Shown here: piece by piece, positions 23,953 to 33,507 of the stretch
Layout: every line of letters starts with the position of its first letter
How positions within the stretch are numbered: position 1 is the stretch's first letter
Source of the DNA: Hevea brasiliensis
Taxonomy: Eukaryota; Streptophyta; Magnoliopsida; Malpighiales; Euphorbiaceae
Direction: 5' to 3'
Length of the DNA stretch: 64,000 nt
Assembly (NCBI RefSeq): GCF_030052815.1
Contig: NC_079499.1
Coordinates: 87,769,183-87,833,182 of the forward strand
Notes under the pieces: generated by a model
The model's database searches: none
What the model saw: only the letters and a program-made list of their open reading frames with translations
Told to the model about the DNA's origin: nothing
Program-made: the position numbers and the translations under genes

Positions 23953-25170
23953 CTACAAGAATTACTAGACAAGGGGTTCATACGCCCCAGTATGTCACCG
24001 TGGGGAGCTCCGGTACTGTTTGTAAAGAAGAAAGATGGGACACTGAGATTATGTGTTAACTACTGGCAGTTAAACAGAGTAATAGTGAAGAACAAGTATC
24101 TGTTGCATAGAATTGGCGATCTGTTTGATCAGTTGAAGGGAGCCGGTGTGTTTTCTAAGATTGATCTCATTAAGGTATCATCAGCTAAGGGTTAAGGATG
24201 CAGATGTGCCTAAGACTGCATTTAGAACCCGGTATGGGCATTATGAATTCCTAGTGATGCCATTTGGGTTAACAAACACTCCAGTAGCATTCATGGACCT
24301 TATGAACCATATCTTCCATCCATACTTAGATCAGTTTGTAGTGGTCTTCATTGATGACATCCTGGTGTATTCCAAGGATAAAGCAAAATATGATGAGCAT
24401 TTGAGAATTATTCTGCAGACTCTAAAAGAGAAGAAACTGTATGCCAAATTGTCCAAGTGTGAGTTTTGGTTGAATGAGATTGCATTGCTTGGACATGTAG
24501 TATCAGCTGAAGGGATTAGAGTGGATCCCAAGAAGATTGAAGCAGTGATGGAATGGAAGGCTCCCAAAAATACAATTGAGATCAGAAGTTTCTTGGGGTT
24601 AGTTGGATATTATAGAAGATTTGTAAAGGGATTTTCCCTGATAGCTGCTCCAATGACCAAATTACTACACAAGAATATGAAATTTGGCTGGAATGACAAG
24701 TGTCAAGCCAGTTTTGAGAGGCTGAAGGCTATGTTGATAGAGCCACCAGTATTAACACAGCCAGTGTTAGGAAAAGACTTTGTAGTCTACGGTGATGCCT
24801 CACATAATGGGTTAGGGTGTGTAATCATGCAAGAAGGGAAAGTGGTCGCATATGCTTCCAAGTAGTTAAGGCCACATGAAAAGAATTACCCTACTCATGA
24901 TTTGGAGTTAGCAGCAATTATCTTTGCATTGAAGATATGGAGACATTACTTGTATGGAGAAAAATGCTACATATACACAGACCATAAGAGTCTGACGTAT
25001 CTGCTAACCTAGAAGGAACTTAATTTGAGACAGAGGTGATGGATTGAATTCTTGAAAGATTATGATTGTGTGATTGAATACCACCCTGGGAAGGCAAACG
25101 TAGTCACTGATGCCTTAAGCAGAAAATCTATTGTAGCATTAAGATCTTTGAATGCCCAACTGTCCTTAAC
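23953..25170 (+). pseudogene. pol: Element B reverse transcriptase and RNase H
   Basis: RT begins with [26 protein letters not shown]. Damage: LCVNYWQLN replaces the usual LC(I/V)DYRQLN, and one base is lost just after SKIDL (about 24170), shifting the frame. Downstream 24146-24865 is open and holds [10 protein letters not shown], the catalytic FIDDILVYS (about 24348) and LGHVVS. RNase H follows with [10 protein letters not shown], a TAG at 24863, then [15 protein letters not shown], a stop at 25012, and the ALSRK end near 25125. It is readable over its whole length but broken by one frameshift and several stops. Confidence 0.88.
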
Positions 25171-26393
25171 TTATGATGGAGTTATTTTAGCTGAGTTACA
25201 AGTGAAGCCGAATCTGTTACAACAGATACAGGATGGGCAGAAGACAGATGAGAAATTAATGGCTATTATGGGCAAAATCACTGAGGGAAAGGAAACTGAA
25301 TATGAAGTGAAAGAAAATGGGTGCTTGTACTATAAAGAAAGAGTGTGTGTACCAAATGATAAAGAGTTGAAAACCAGTATTCTGAAAGAAGCACATAACA
25401 ATGTGTATACTATGCAACCAGAAAGCACAAAAATGTACCATGACCTGAAAGTTCGATACTGGTGGCCAGATATGAAGAAGGACATAGCTGACTATGTAAC
25501 TAGATGCTTGACATGTCAGCAAGTCAAAGCAGAACATCAAGTTCCATCAGGTTTGTTACAGCCCATAAACATACCTGAATAGAAATGGGACCGAATCATT
25601 ATGGACTTTGTCAGTGGTCTACCTCTCACTCTGAAGAAGCATGATGCAATATGGGTGATTGTGGATAGGTTGACCAAATCAGCACATTTTGTACCAGTTA
25701 AAACTGACTACTCACTGGAAAAGCTAGTAGAATTGTACATCAATGAGATAGTTAGACTACATGGAATTTCGCTTTCCATTATATCTGATAGAGACCTGAG
25801 GTTTATATCTAGATTTTGGAAGAAATTATAAGAATCTTTGGGCACACAACTCCATTTTAGTACGGTTTTTCATCCTCAGACAGATGGACAGTCAGAAAGA
25901 ATAATCCAAGTAAATTTTGAAACTCATTGAGTTATTGCAAACAATAAATTGAACTGATAATGATAATAATAACCAAACATATGTGATAGGTCCTCGAGGA
26001 TATGCTAAGAAGTTGTGTTATTGAGTTTGAGGAAAGCTGGGACAGATACCTTCCACTGGCAGAATTTGCATATAACAATAGCTATCAAGCTAGCATACAG
26101 ATAGCACCCTATGAAGCACTGTATGGGAGAAAATGCAGAACACCTGTATGTTGGACTGAACTGGGTGAAGATAAACTAGTGGGACCAGACCTGGTAAAAC
26201 AGACAGAGGAAAAGGTGAAAGTGATAAAGGCTAATTTGAAAGTTGCCTCAGACCGACAGAAATCTTATGCTAACTTGAAAAGAAAGGACATTAAGTATGA
26301 AGTTGGCGAGAAGGTATTTCTCAAAGTATCACCGTGGAAGAAAGTGCTGAGATACGAGAAAAAGGGAAAATTAAGCCCTAGGTTTATTGGCCA
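25171..26393 (+). pseudogene. pol: Element B integrase with internal intron, cut by C
   Basis: The HHCC zinc domain reads H-X-H before KVRYWWPDMKKD and C-L-T-C-QQ (about 25390-25530). The catalytic core has MDFVSGLP (25601), SDRD (about 25785) and DGQSE (about 25885). Stops replace Trp (25580) and Gln (25830). Right after the catalytic Glu, at codon CAA, an 80-nt GT-AG insert (25910-25989) contains stops and shifts the frame by two. Removing it joins IIQ to VLEDMLR in frame, and the rest is open to KLSPRFIG (26388). There element C begins, so the chromodomain is off the right side of the window. Confidence 0.88.
25910..25989 (+). other. Putative phase-0 spliceosomal intron in B integrase
   Basis: 80 nt, about 76% A/T, beginning GTAAAT and ending GATAG. 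A branch-point-like CTGAT lies at 25954-25958, about 31 nt before the 3' end. It has several stop codons and a length of 3n+2. The upstream frame (25601-25909) and the downstream frame (from 25990) agree only if it is removed. The four integrase copies of C, D and E have no insert at this site; element A has a decayed version. Confidence 0.75.
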
Positions 26394-29195
26394 TGTCACA
26401 CCTTATCCCTGGTAAGGCATGACATGTTCCCGTAGCATACCTAAGGAATTACCGAACTCCACCTACTGATAACCCATTAGTTATGCTACAAAGGATTTTA
26501 AAACAAATCATAGCTTTTTATCTTATCATAAGTCTCAAAGTAAAATACAAAATAGTTACAAACTCAAAATGTGATAGCAATACAATGCTTTTAAATACAA
26601 ACTGCTCAATGTCCGGACATCCATACATATAGGTACAAAATACATCAAAAGGAAATTACAGGGGTATACCTATGATATATACCCACAATCAATACCAAAA
26701 TGTTGCTTTCAAGTCTCTCACTTGGCAGCCTTCTCCTTTCTCTTACCTGCGACAGCATAAAGAAGCTATCGCTGAGTATATCACTCAGTGGTGCACAACT
26801 AATAACTTTAAAACTTAAGGTAAAACACAATTTGTCAAAGCATAATAAATCACATTTTTCTTAAGCATGAAAACTTCACGATAGTTCTAAGTTCATAAGA
26901 GCCATTTATTGGAATAACATTTCAAATGAGAAAATCATATTTCATAAATCACAATTCACAAAGCATTAGTGTTGCCAACATCAACACACAGTTTAGGCCA
27001 TGACACAAAATTTCACGATCAGTACCGTGTTGTACACCACGATAAAGCAATCTAAACCTTATTAACCGTTATTGATGAGGGAAGGGATAGCTAGCTAATG
27101 AGTACTCATGTAGTCTTACCCCACTAACCATTATTAATGGGAGACATAATCAATATCAATTATAAAACCCCAAGTAGTCGTTACTACTGGGGAGTTCCGA
27201 AGGGACTATCATGCTAACTGTAGTTTTAAAACAACTTTTAAGAGTTTCTAAATCAATAATGACGTTTTCAAAACAATAACATATTCAAATCATCATAAAA
27301 CCCATAAAAGGGGTGGCAACACACAAATTCCTCAAATACAAGAGAAAAACATACCTCATTCAAAATAAACTCATTTCAAATCAAACTCATTCAAATAAAC
27401 TCATTCAAATCAATTTACGAAGCTAAAACAAAGAAAAAGGTTAGTTGTGCATAAACCTTCAATAATTCTCCTTCCTTGTTACCTACTTCTCCTTGTCCAT
27501 TCTAATTTTTTTTTTCTACTGAAAATACACAAATAGAATACCTCAATACCAATCTTAGTTGTTGCCAAGAACTCATTACATGCATGTCTAATGCATCCCA
27601 AGTTAGCTTTGAAAATTTTAGAATATTTTGGTTTTGGGACAGCTTGATGCCCCAATCTCTGAACCCAATTTTTACCTAGTTTTGATCATAATTTGATGAG
27701 GTGTTCTTCATGAAAATTGTTCATTTAGGTCTTAACTTTATTTTCCTTTTTGAATCGCCTAATTCGGAGCTATGTAGCTCAAGTTATGACCAAAATACGG
27801 TTACTGTTCACGTCACTGTTTATGCTACAAAATCAACTCTAGCAGATTTATCAATCCAATTTCGTTCAGCAATTTGATCAAGTTAAGTCCATAATTTGGT
27901 CTAATGTTCTTCATACAAAATGTTCTACTATGTCTTAGGTTTTCATCAGTTCAAGAATCGCCTAAATCAAAGTTTATAGAGAGAGTTATGGCCATGCAAA
28001 GTTTACTATTCATATGGTAAATCTGCAAATCTACAGATTCAATGATTCAACTTTGCTCAGCAATTTGATTGGGCAAAGTCCATAATTTGGCCTCATGTTC
28101 TTCATATGAAATGTTCTACTATGTCTTAGGTTTCCATCGGTTCAAGAATCGCCTAAATCAGAGTTTTCTAGAGAGAGTGATGGCCATGCAAAATTTACTG
28201 TTCATATGGTCAAATTCTGCAGGTTTGAGAATTGTGTCTCTAAGTTCAAGCCAAGGTTTAGGCAATTTTTGGGCAGTTTCTAGGGTGGGTCTCTTCATGA
28301 AAATTCTAGCCCTATGTCTTAAGTTTCATTTCCAATTGGTTTCACACTAATTAGAGTTGTGTAGCTCAATTTATGGGCTGTCAAACACAATGAACTCAGT
28401 GTGCAAATTCTACCCTTGGTTTAAAATTTTCATTTCTTCAATTATTCCCTCTAACCAACCTCAATTCACATTTAATTCACCCAAAATGACTATAATTTAG
28501 CATTGACAACACTTCCTAGCACAAAACCCACAATTTTCAAACACCAAAGTTTGTGATTTTCCCTAATCCTACCATTTCATTACTTCCATTCATCAACCCA
28601 ATGTCAATTCAAACTAAATAAACCTCAAATGATCATAATTTAACACTACACACACCAATTTCACTCTCTAGCACCAAAACCCAATTTCTCCATTAACCCT
28701 AATCTTCCATAATTCAATTTATGCAATCCCATGAAATCTTACTACTTCCAATCATGCATACTACTTCACTTTAACTTAGATTTATCATCAATTTAACTAA
28801 AAATACATCAAACCATAATTTTTCTCCCATTTGGCCAAAACCCTAGTTTAGGTTCCATACATATTTTCTTTCATTTTCTTATGAAATTTCATCATAAATT
28901 AACTTCATTCCAAGTTTATACAACTAATCTAATATGAAAAGAAACTTACCTCCTGTTGATTTCTTTCTAACTTCACCTTTCTTCCAATTCTTGTTCTCTA
29001 TGCTTTTAATCTCTCAATCAAAGATCTTTTTGATGTTTTCTTTTAGTAGGCTATGGAATTTATGAAGGGAATTTAAGGGAATTAAAACTTGGGAGGGGAA
29101 ATCAATGAGGGGAAGAAGTGGAAGAAGAAGAGAAAGAGAGAGGAGAGGGTGGTGGCATCTTATGAAAAAAAAGAAATGAAAAAGACATTTGTCTT

Positions 29196-29207
29196 CTTAT
29201 TTATATA
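29196..29207 (-). promoter_or_regulatory. TATA-like element in C left LTR
   Basis: On the minus strand TATATAAATAAG lies about 540 bp into the LTR, right beside the microsatellite. It is plausible as a promoter, but the whole neighbourhood is A/T-rich. Confidence 0.4.
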
Positions 29208-29208
29208 C

Positions 29209-29240
<32 letters not shown>
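29202..29240. repeat. (ATAC)n/(AT)n microsatellite
   Basis: Several ATAC units run directly into about ten AT units. The central LTR copy has only a short, impure version (about 60700-60720), so the array expanded in this copy or shrank in the other. Confidence 0.9.
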
Positions 29241-29746
29241 CCCCAAAATTAGCTTATTAAAATTATAAATTTTAATTGTGTCATAAGGATAATTAAACTT
29301 AAATTTTTATTCCTTTTTTTTTTTTACATTTAGACTTAATTTTTCCTTTTAATTAAATAATTAAATTTAACTATCAAAAGCCCATAACTCTTACATTTTA
29401 ATTTTGTCATAATGAAAATGAAAGTTTAAGTTTTCATTTCATAAAATTTCCCTTACATATTTTTACTTGAATTTTTCTTCAATTTTTACCCCATAATTCA
29501 ATTCATTAATTTCATTTAATTTAGTTGACATTTTGGTTAAAAGTCAACTCTTGAGGTGATCATCGGGTCATAATCCTTCTTTTTATAATACTCGATGAGT
29601 CCTTAGCTTTTTTGTTCACTAGAATTTTTATTGTGTCTATCTCAATTAATTTTCTATTTATTTTTGGTCCTCAAGGTGTCTTTGAATAGTATTAGTCATG
29701 GACCAAAAATGGTACTATTCATAACTCGGAGGTTCGGGGTGTTACA

Positions 29747-29786
29747 ATTCTCCCCTCTTTAAAAATAAATTTCGTCCTTGAAATTT
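29747..29786 (-). other. Polypurine tract and pre-PPT inverted repeat, C-left
   Basis: On the minus strand AAAGAGGGGAGAAT (29747-29760) abuts the LTR. The inverted repeat is 29767-29774 with 29779-29786. Confidence 0.85.
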
Positions 29787-29809
29787 ACCTGGTCTCAGTC
29801 TTTGAATAG

Positions 29810-31178
29810 CTATGGGTGCTGTCTCCTCATGTCCTCCTCACGCTCCCATGTAGCCTCCTGGCCTGAATGATGGTTCCACAGCACTTTGACTAGAGGTATC
29901 TGTTTCTTCCTCAGCTGCTTCACCTCATGTGCCAAGATCTTTATAGGCTCTTCATCATATGTCAGGTCTGGATTCACCTCAATCTCCTCTATTGGCAAAA
30001 TGTGAGAGGGGTCTGATCTGTACCTCCTCAACATGGAGACATGGAAGACATTGTGAATCTTTTCCAACTTCGGAGGCAATGCAAGTCTATATGCCAATGG
30101 ACCCACTCTTTCTAGAACCTCATATGGCCTAATGAAGTGATGACTTAATTTCCCCTTTCTACCAAACCTCATGATCCTTTTCCATGGGGAAACTTTCAGG
30201 AACACCTTGTCACCCACACTATACCGAATATCTCTTCTCTTTAGGTCAATGTAGGACTTCTGTCTATCCGTTGCAACTTTGAGTCTGTCTCTAATGAGCT
30301 TAACCTTTTCTTCTGTCTGTTGCACTAATTCTGGACCAATCAACTTCCTCTCGCCCACTTCATCCCAACACAAGGGAGTTCTACACTTTCTGCCATAAAG
30401 TGCTTCGTATGGAGGCATCCTAATGCTTGACTGATAACTGTTATTGTAGGAAAATTCAATTAAAGGCAAGTGTGTGTCCCAACTCCCTTCAAACTCAATC
30501 ACACAAGCTCGAAGCATATCCTCTAAAATCTGAATGATCCTTTCAGATTGGCCGTCTGTCTGTGGATGGAATGCTGTACTGAAGTTCAATCTAGTTCCTA
30601 GGGCTTTTTGGAGACTACCCTAGAATTTAGAAGTGAACCTTGGGTCTCTGTCAGACACAATAGACATTGGCACTCCATGCAACCTCACCACTTCGTCAAT
30701 GTATAGTTTGGCCAATCTTTCCAGGTTGTAATCCATTCTCACTGGCAAAAAGTATGCAGACTTGATCAATCTATCAACAATAACCCAAACTGCATCATGA
30801 TTCTTTTGTGTACGTGGAAGTCCTGTCACAAAATCCATAGTGATTCTTTCCCATTTCCACTCAGGAATTAGCAATGACTGTAGCAACCCTGCAGGCACTT
30901 GGTGTTCTGCCTTTACTTGCTGACAAGTTAGGCATTTGGCAACATATTCTGCAATGTCTTTCTTAATTCCTCTCCACCAATAGTGCTCTTTCACACTTCT
31001 GTACATTTTGGTTCCACCAGGGTGCCTTGCAAGGTGAATCATGTGCTTCCTTTAAAATGGTCTGCCTCAGTTCAACATTCTCAAGAATGCACATTCTGCC
31101 CTTATATAACAACAAGCTCTCATCATTTACTGATAATTCTGGTTTCTTACCATCCCGAGCCTCTTCCATTAACTTCAC
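29810..31178 (-). pseudogene. pol: C-left integrase and chromodomain
   Basis: Read from 31178 downward. The linker and zinc domain contain a shift between the frames ending at 30963 and starting at 31042. Then come [18 protein letters not shown] (both Cys present), the core with MDFVTGLP and SDRDPRF, a TAG at about 30617, and a 259-residue open frame (30589-29810). That frame carries HPQTDGQSERIIQ joined directly to LEDMLR (no intron), the GPY/F region and KLSHHFIRPYEV. It ends with a chromodomain (EEPIKILAHEVKQLRKKQIPL...WNHHSG.EATWE), which in relatives directs insertion by binding chromatin. The stop is near 29810, just upstream of the purine tract. Confidence 0.9.
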
Positions 31179-31214
31179 ATACTTATCATCCTTCTGTGCA
31201 ACTGCTTTAATTTG

Positions 31215-32798
31215 TTATGCCAGCAATGGCTTCACTTGCCAAGTAGCTACCATTTGCCCATCTTCATTAATCTCCAAATTAGCATGCAATGCCCTTAACT
31301 CATGCACCATGGACAATGGAAAAACCCTTAAACCAACCATAGTCTTACGACTTAAAGCATCAGCTACAACATTAGCTTTTCCAGGCTGATAGTCTATCAA
31401 ACAATCATAATCTTTTATCAGCTCTAACCATCTCCTCTGCCTCAAATTTAACTCCTTTTGTGTACCCAAGTACTTCAAACTTTTATGATCTGTGTATATA
31501 TAACATCTCTCCCCATACAAGTAATGTCTCCAAATCTTCAAGGCAAAGATAATGGCTGCTAGCTCCAAGTCATGTGTAGGATAATTCCTCTCTTGCGGTT
31601 TAAGCTGGTGTGAAGCATAGGCAATAGCATTCCTATCTTGCATCAACACACAGCCCAATCCGTTAGGAGAAGCATCATTGTATATGGTATACTCCTTACC
31701 CAAAGTGGGCAAGGTTAAGACTGGAGTTTCAGTTAAATGCCTCTTTAACTCATCAAGACTTTCCTGGCACCGATCAGTCCACTGAAATTTTACATCCTTT
31801 CTAAGTAGCTTGGTCAGTGGAGATGCTAGTATGGAGAATCCCTTCACAAACTTTCGGTAATACCCAACTAAACCAAGGAAACTCGAACTTTCATGACATT
31901 TTTAGGTGGCTTCCAATTAAGAATGGCTTCAACTTTGCTAGGATCCAACTGGATACCTTCTGCAGATACAATATGCCCCAAAAATGAAATCTCCTTTAGC
32001 CAAAACTCACATTTCGACAGTTTGGCATACAACTGCTTCTCCCTCAAAGTTTGCAATACTATCCTCAAGTGCTTGTCGTGTTCCCTCTGCATTCTTTGAG
32101 TACACTAAAATATCATCAATGAACACTACAACAAACTGGTCCAAATATAGCCTGAAGATAGTTTTCATTAGGCCTATAAAAGAAGCTGGAGCATTAGTTA
32201 ACCCGAATGGCATTACCAAGAACTCATAGTGGGCATACCGAGTCCTAAAGGCAGTTTTAGGAACACTTTGCTCCTGCATCCTCAACTGGTAGTAGCCCGA
32301 TCTCAAGTCAATTTTGGAGAATATAGTTGCATCCTTCAACTGATTAAATAAATCATCGATCCATGGCATAGGATATCTACCCTTTATGGTCACCTTATTC
32401 AACTGTCTATAGTCTATGCATAGGCGGAGAGTACCATCATTTTTCTTCACAAATAATACTGGTGCTCCCTAAGGTGACACACTAGGGCGGATGAAACCCT
32501 TATCTAACAATTCCTGCAATTGCACCTTCAACTCTTTCAACTCAGCAGGTGCCATCCTATAAGGAGTGATGGAGATTGGCTCCACACTAGGCATAGTCTC
32601 AATTTCAAACTGCACCTCTCTTTCCAGAGGTAATCCCGGCAATTCTTCCGAAAAGACATCCAGAAAATCCCATACCGTAGGACTATCTTTAAGATCTGGA
32701 CTCCCCACCTGGGTGTCTATCACATGAGCTAGATAAGCTTCACATTCCTTTCTAATAATTTTTCTAGCAAGTGCAGTTGAAATGATGTTGGATGGCAA
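31215..32798 (-). pseudogene. pol: C-left reverse transcriptase and RNase H
   Basis: From 32798: the linker ([21 protein letters not shown]) and [14 protein letters not shown], then a TAG in SP*GAPVLF (about 32470). The RT fingers and palm are intact from 32450 ([42 protein letters not shown]). An extra base near 32085 shifts the frame, and two missing bases near 31875 shift it again. RNase H (31847-31215) is open: [27 protein letters not shown] and ADALSRK. Confidence 0.9.
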
Positions 32799-33110
32799 TA
32801 ACTACCTCTCCCCGTGTATCACTACGTCTGCATACTCAGGAAGACCAAAAGTGACTGTCTTCAGTCTATAGTTCATAATGGCATGATGCTTGGCTCACCA
32901 ATCCATGCCCAAGATGATATCATAATCTCGGAAGGGCATTTTAATTAAGTCTGACAGGAATGTATGTCCTTGGATCACCAAAGGACAATCTTTATACAAT
33001 TTGTTCACCCTAACCTTTTTTCCTAAAGGACTAGTCACTAGCACACCATAATCTAATTTCACACAAGGAATTCTACTCCCTGAACAAACAACACAAGGAG
33101 ATTCCCTCCA
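32799..33110 (-). pseudogene. C-left protease remnant joined to the gag leader
   Basis: The sense strand runs from the untranslated leader (CTCCTTGTGTTGTTTGTTCAG, about 33085-33107) directly into the middle of the protease ([15 protein letters not shown]...). The whole gag and the catalytic DPGS are absent, a deletion of about 1.3 kb compared with D/E. The remainder ([18 protein letters not shown]) has a stop in place of the next residue. The unit keeps primer site, LTRs and pol but cannot encode Gag. Confidence 0.82.
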
Positions 33111-33223
33111 TTAGTCCATATTTATGATGTAATGCACTATATGTATCAACTAATGACAATTGAGCAGTTGTACTTATCAAAAATTTTCAAACATGCAATT
33201 TCAAAACTTGTATAAAAACCAAA

Positions 33224-33235
33224 GCTCTGATACCA
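33224..33235 (-). other. Primer-binding site, C-left unit
   Basis: On the minus strand TGGTATCAGAGC lies seven bases from the central LTR start (33243). It proves that the central LTR acts as the 5' LTR of the left unit. Confidence 0.92.
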
Positions 33236-33242
33236 CTTAACA

Positions 33243-33507
33243 TGTCACACCTTATCCCTGGTAAGGCATGACATGTTCCCGTAGCATACCTAAGTAATTA
33301 CCGAACTCCACCTACCAATAACCCATTAGTTATGCTACAAAGGATTTTAAAACAAATCATAGCTTTTTATCTTATAAATTCTTTTGCGGAAAACTGCATG
33401 AGAATAGTTAAAATTACATGTAAACATTCATTGGAAATAATGATAGACTAAATATTGCAAAAGTTACATTTTCATAAGTCTTAAAGTAAAATACAAAACA
33501 GTTACAA
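33243..33507 (-). repeat. Element C central LTR, first part
   Basis: It matches the start of the left LTR (26394 onward), plus about 95 bp that the left copy lacks. It ends in GTTACAA at the D insertion; TACAA (33503-33507) is the duplicated target. It continues at 58043. Confidence 0.93.

Larger units (their letters stand above)
11275..26393 (+). mobile_element. Element B: oldest host Ty3/Gypsy element (interrupted)
   Basis: The visible parts are the 5' LTR tail (11275-12618), primer-binding site, gag (12743-13147 and 22460-23190) and pol (23221-26393). It is interrupted by F at 13148-22459 and cut at its right end by C. Its 5' LTR start probably lies to the left of A, and its chromodomain and 3' LTR must lie beyond the right edge. 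Gag and pol share one reading frame apart from the damage and the integrase intron. The gag start resembles F rather than D/E. Confidence 0.85.
26394..29746 (-). repeat. Element C left LTR
   Basis: 3353 bp, TGTCACACC...GTGTTACA on the plus strand. It lacks roughly 95 bp near 26525 that the central LTR has (about 33376-33470). It contains the conserved hairpin (26772-26788), four ~190-bp modules (starting about 27660, 27867, 28058 and 28245), a TATA-like sequence on the minus strand (29196-29207) and an A/T microsatellite. The 5' end on the sense strand is at 29746. Confidence 0.92.

Noticed and set aside
29202..29240. Centromere-type satellite
   Set aside because: It is a short microsatellite within one LTR copy and not a satellite array; nothing else in the window is a tandem satellite.
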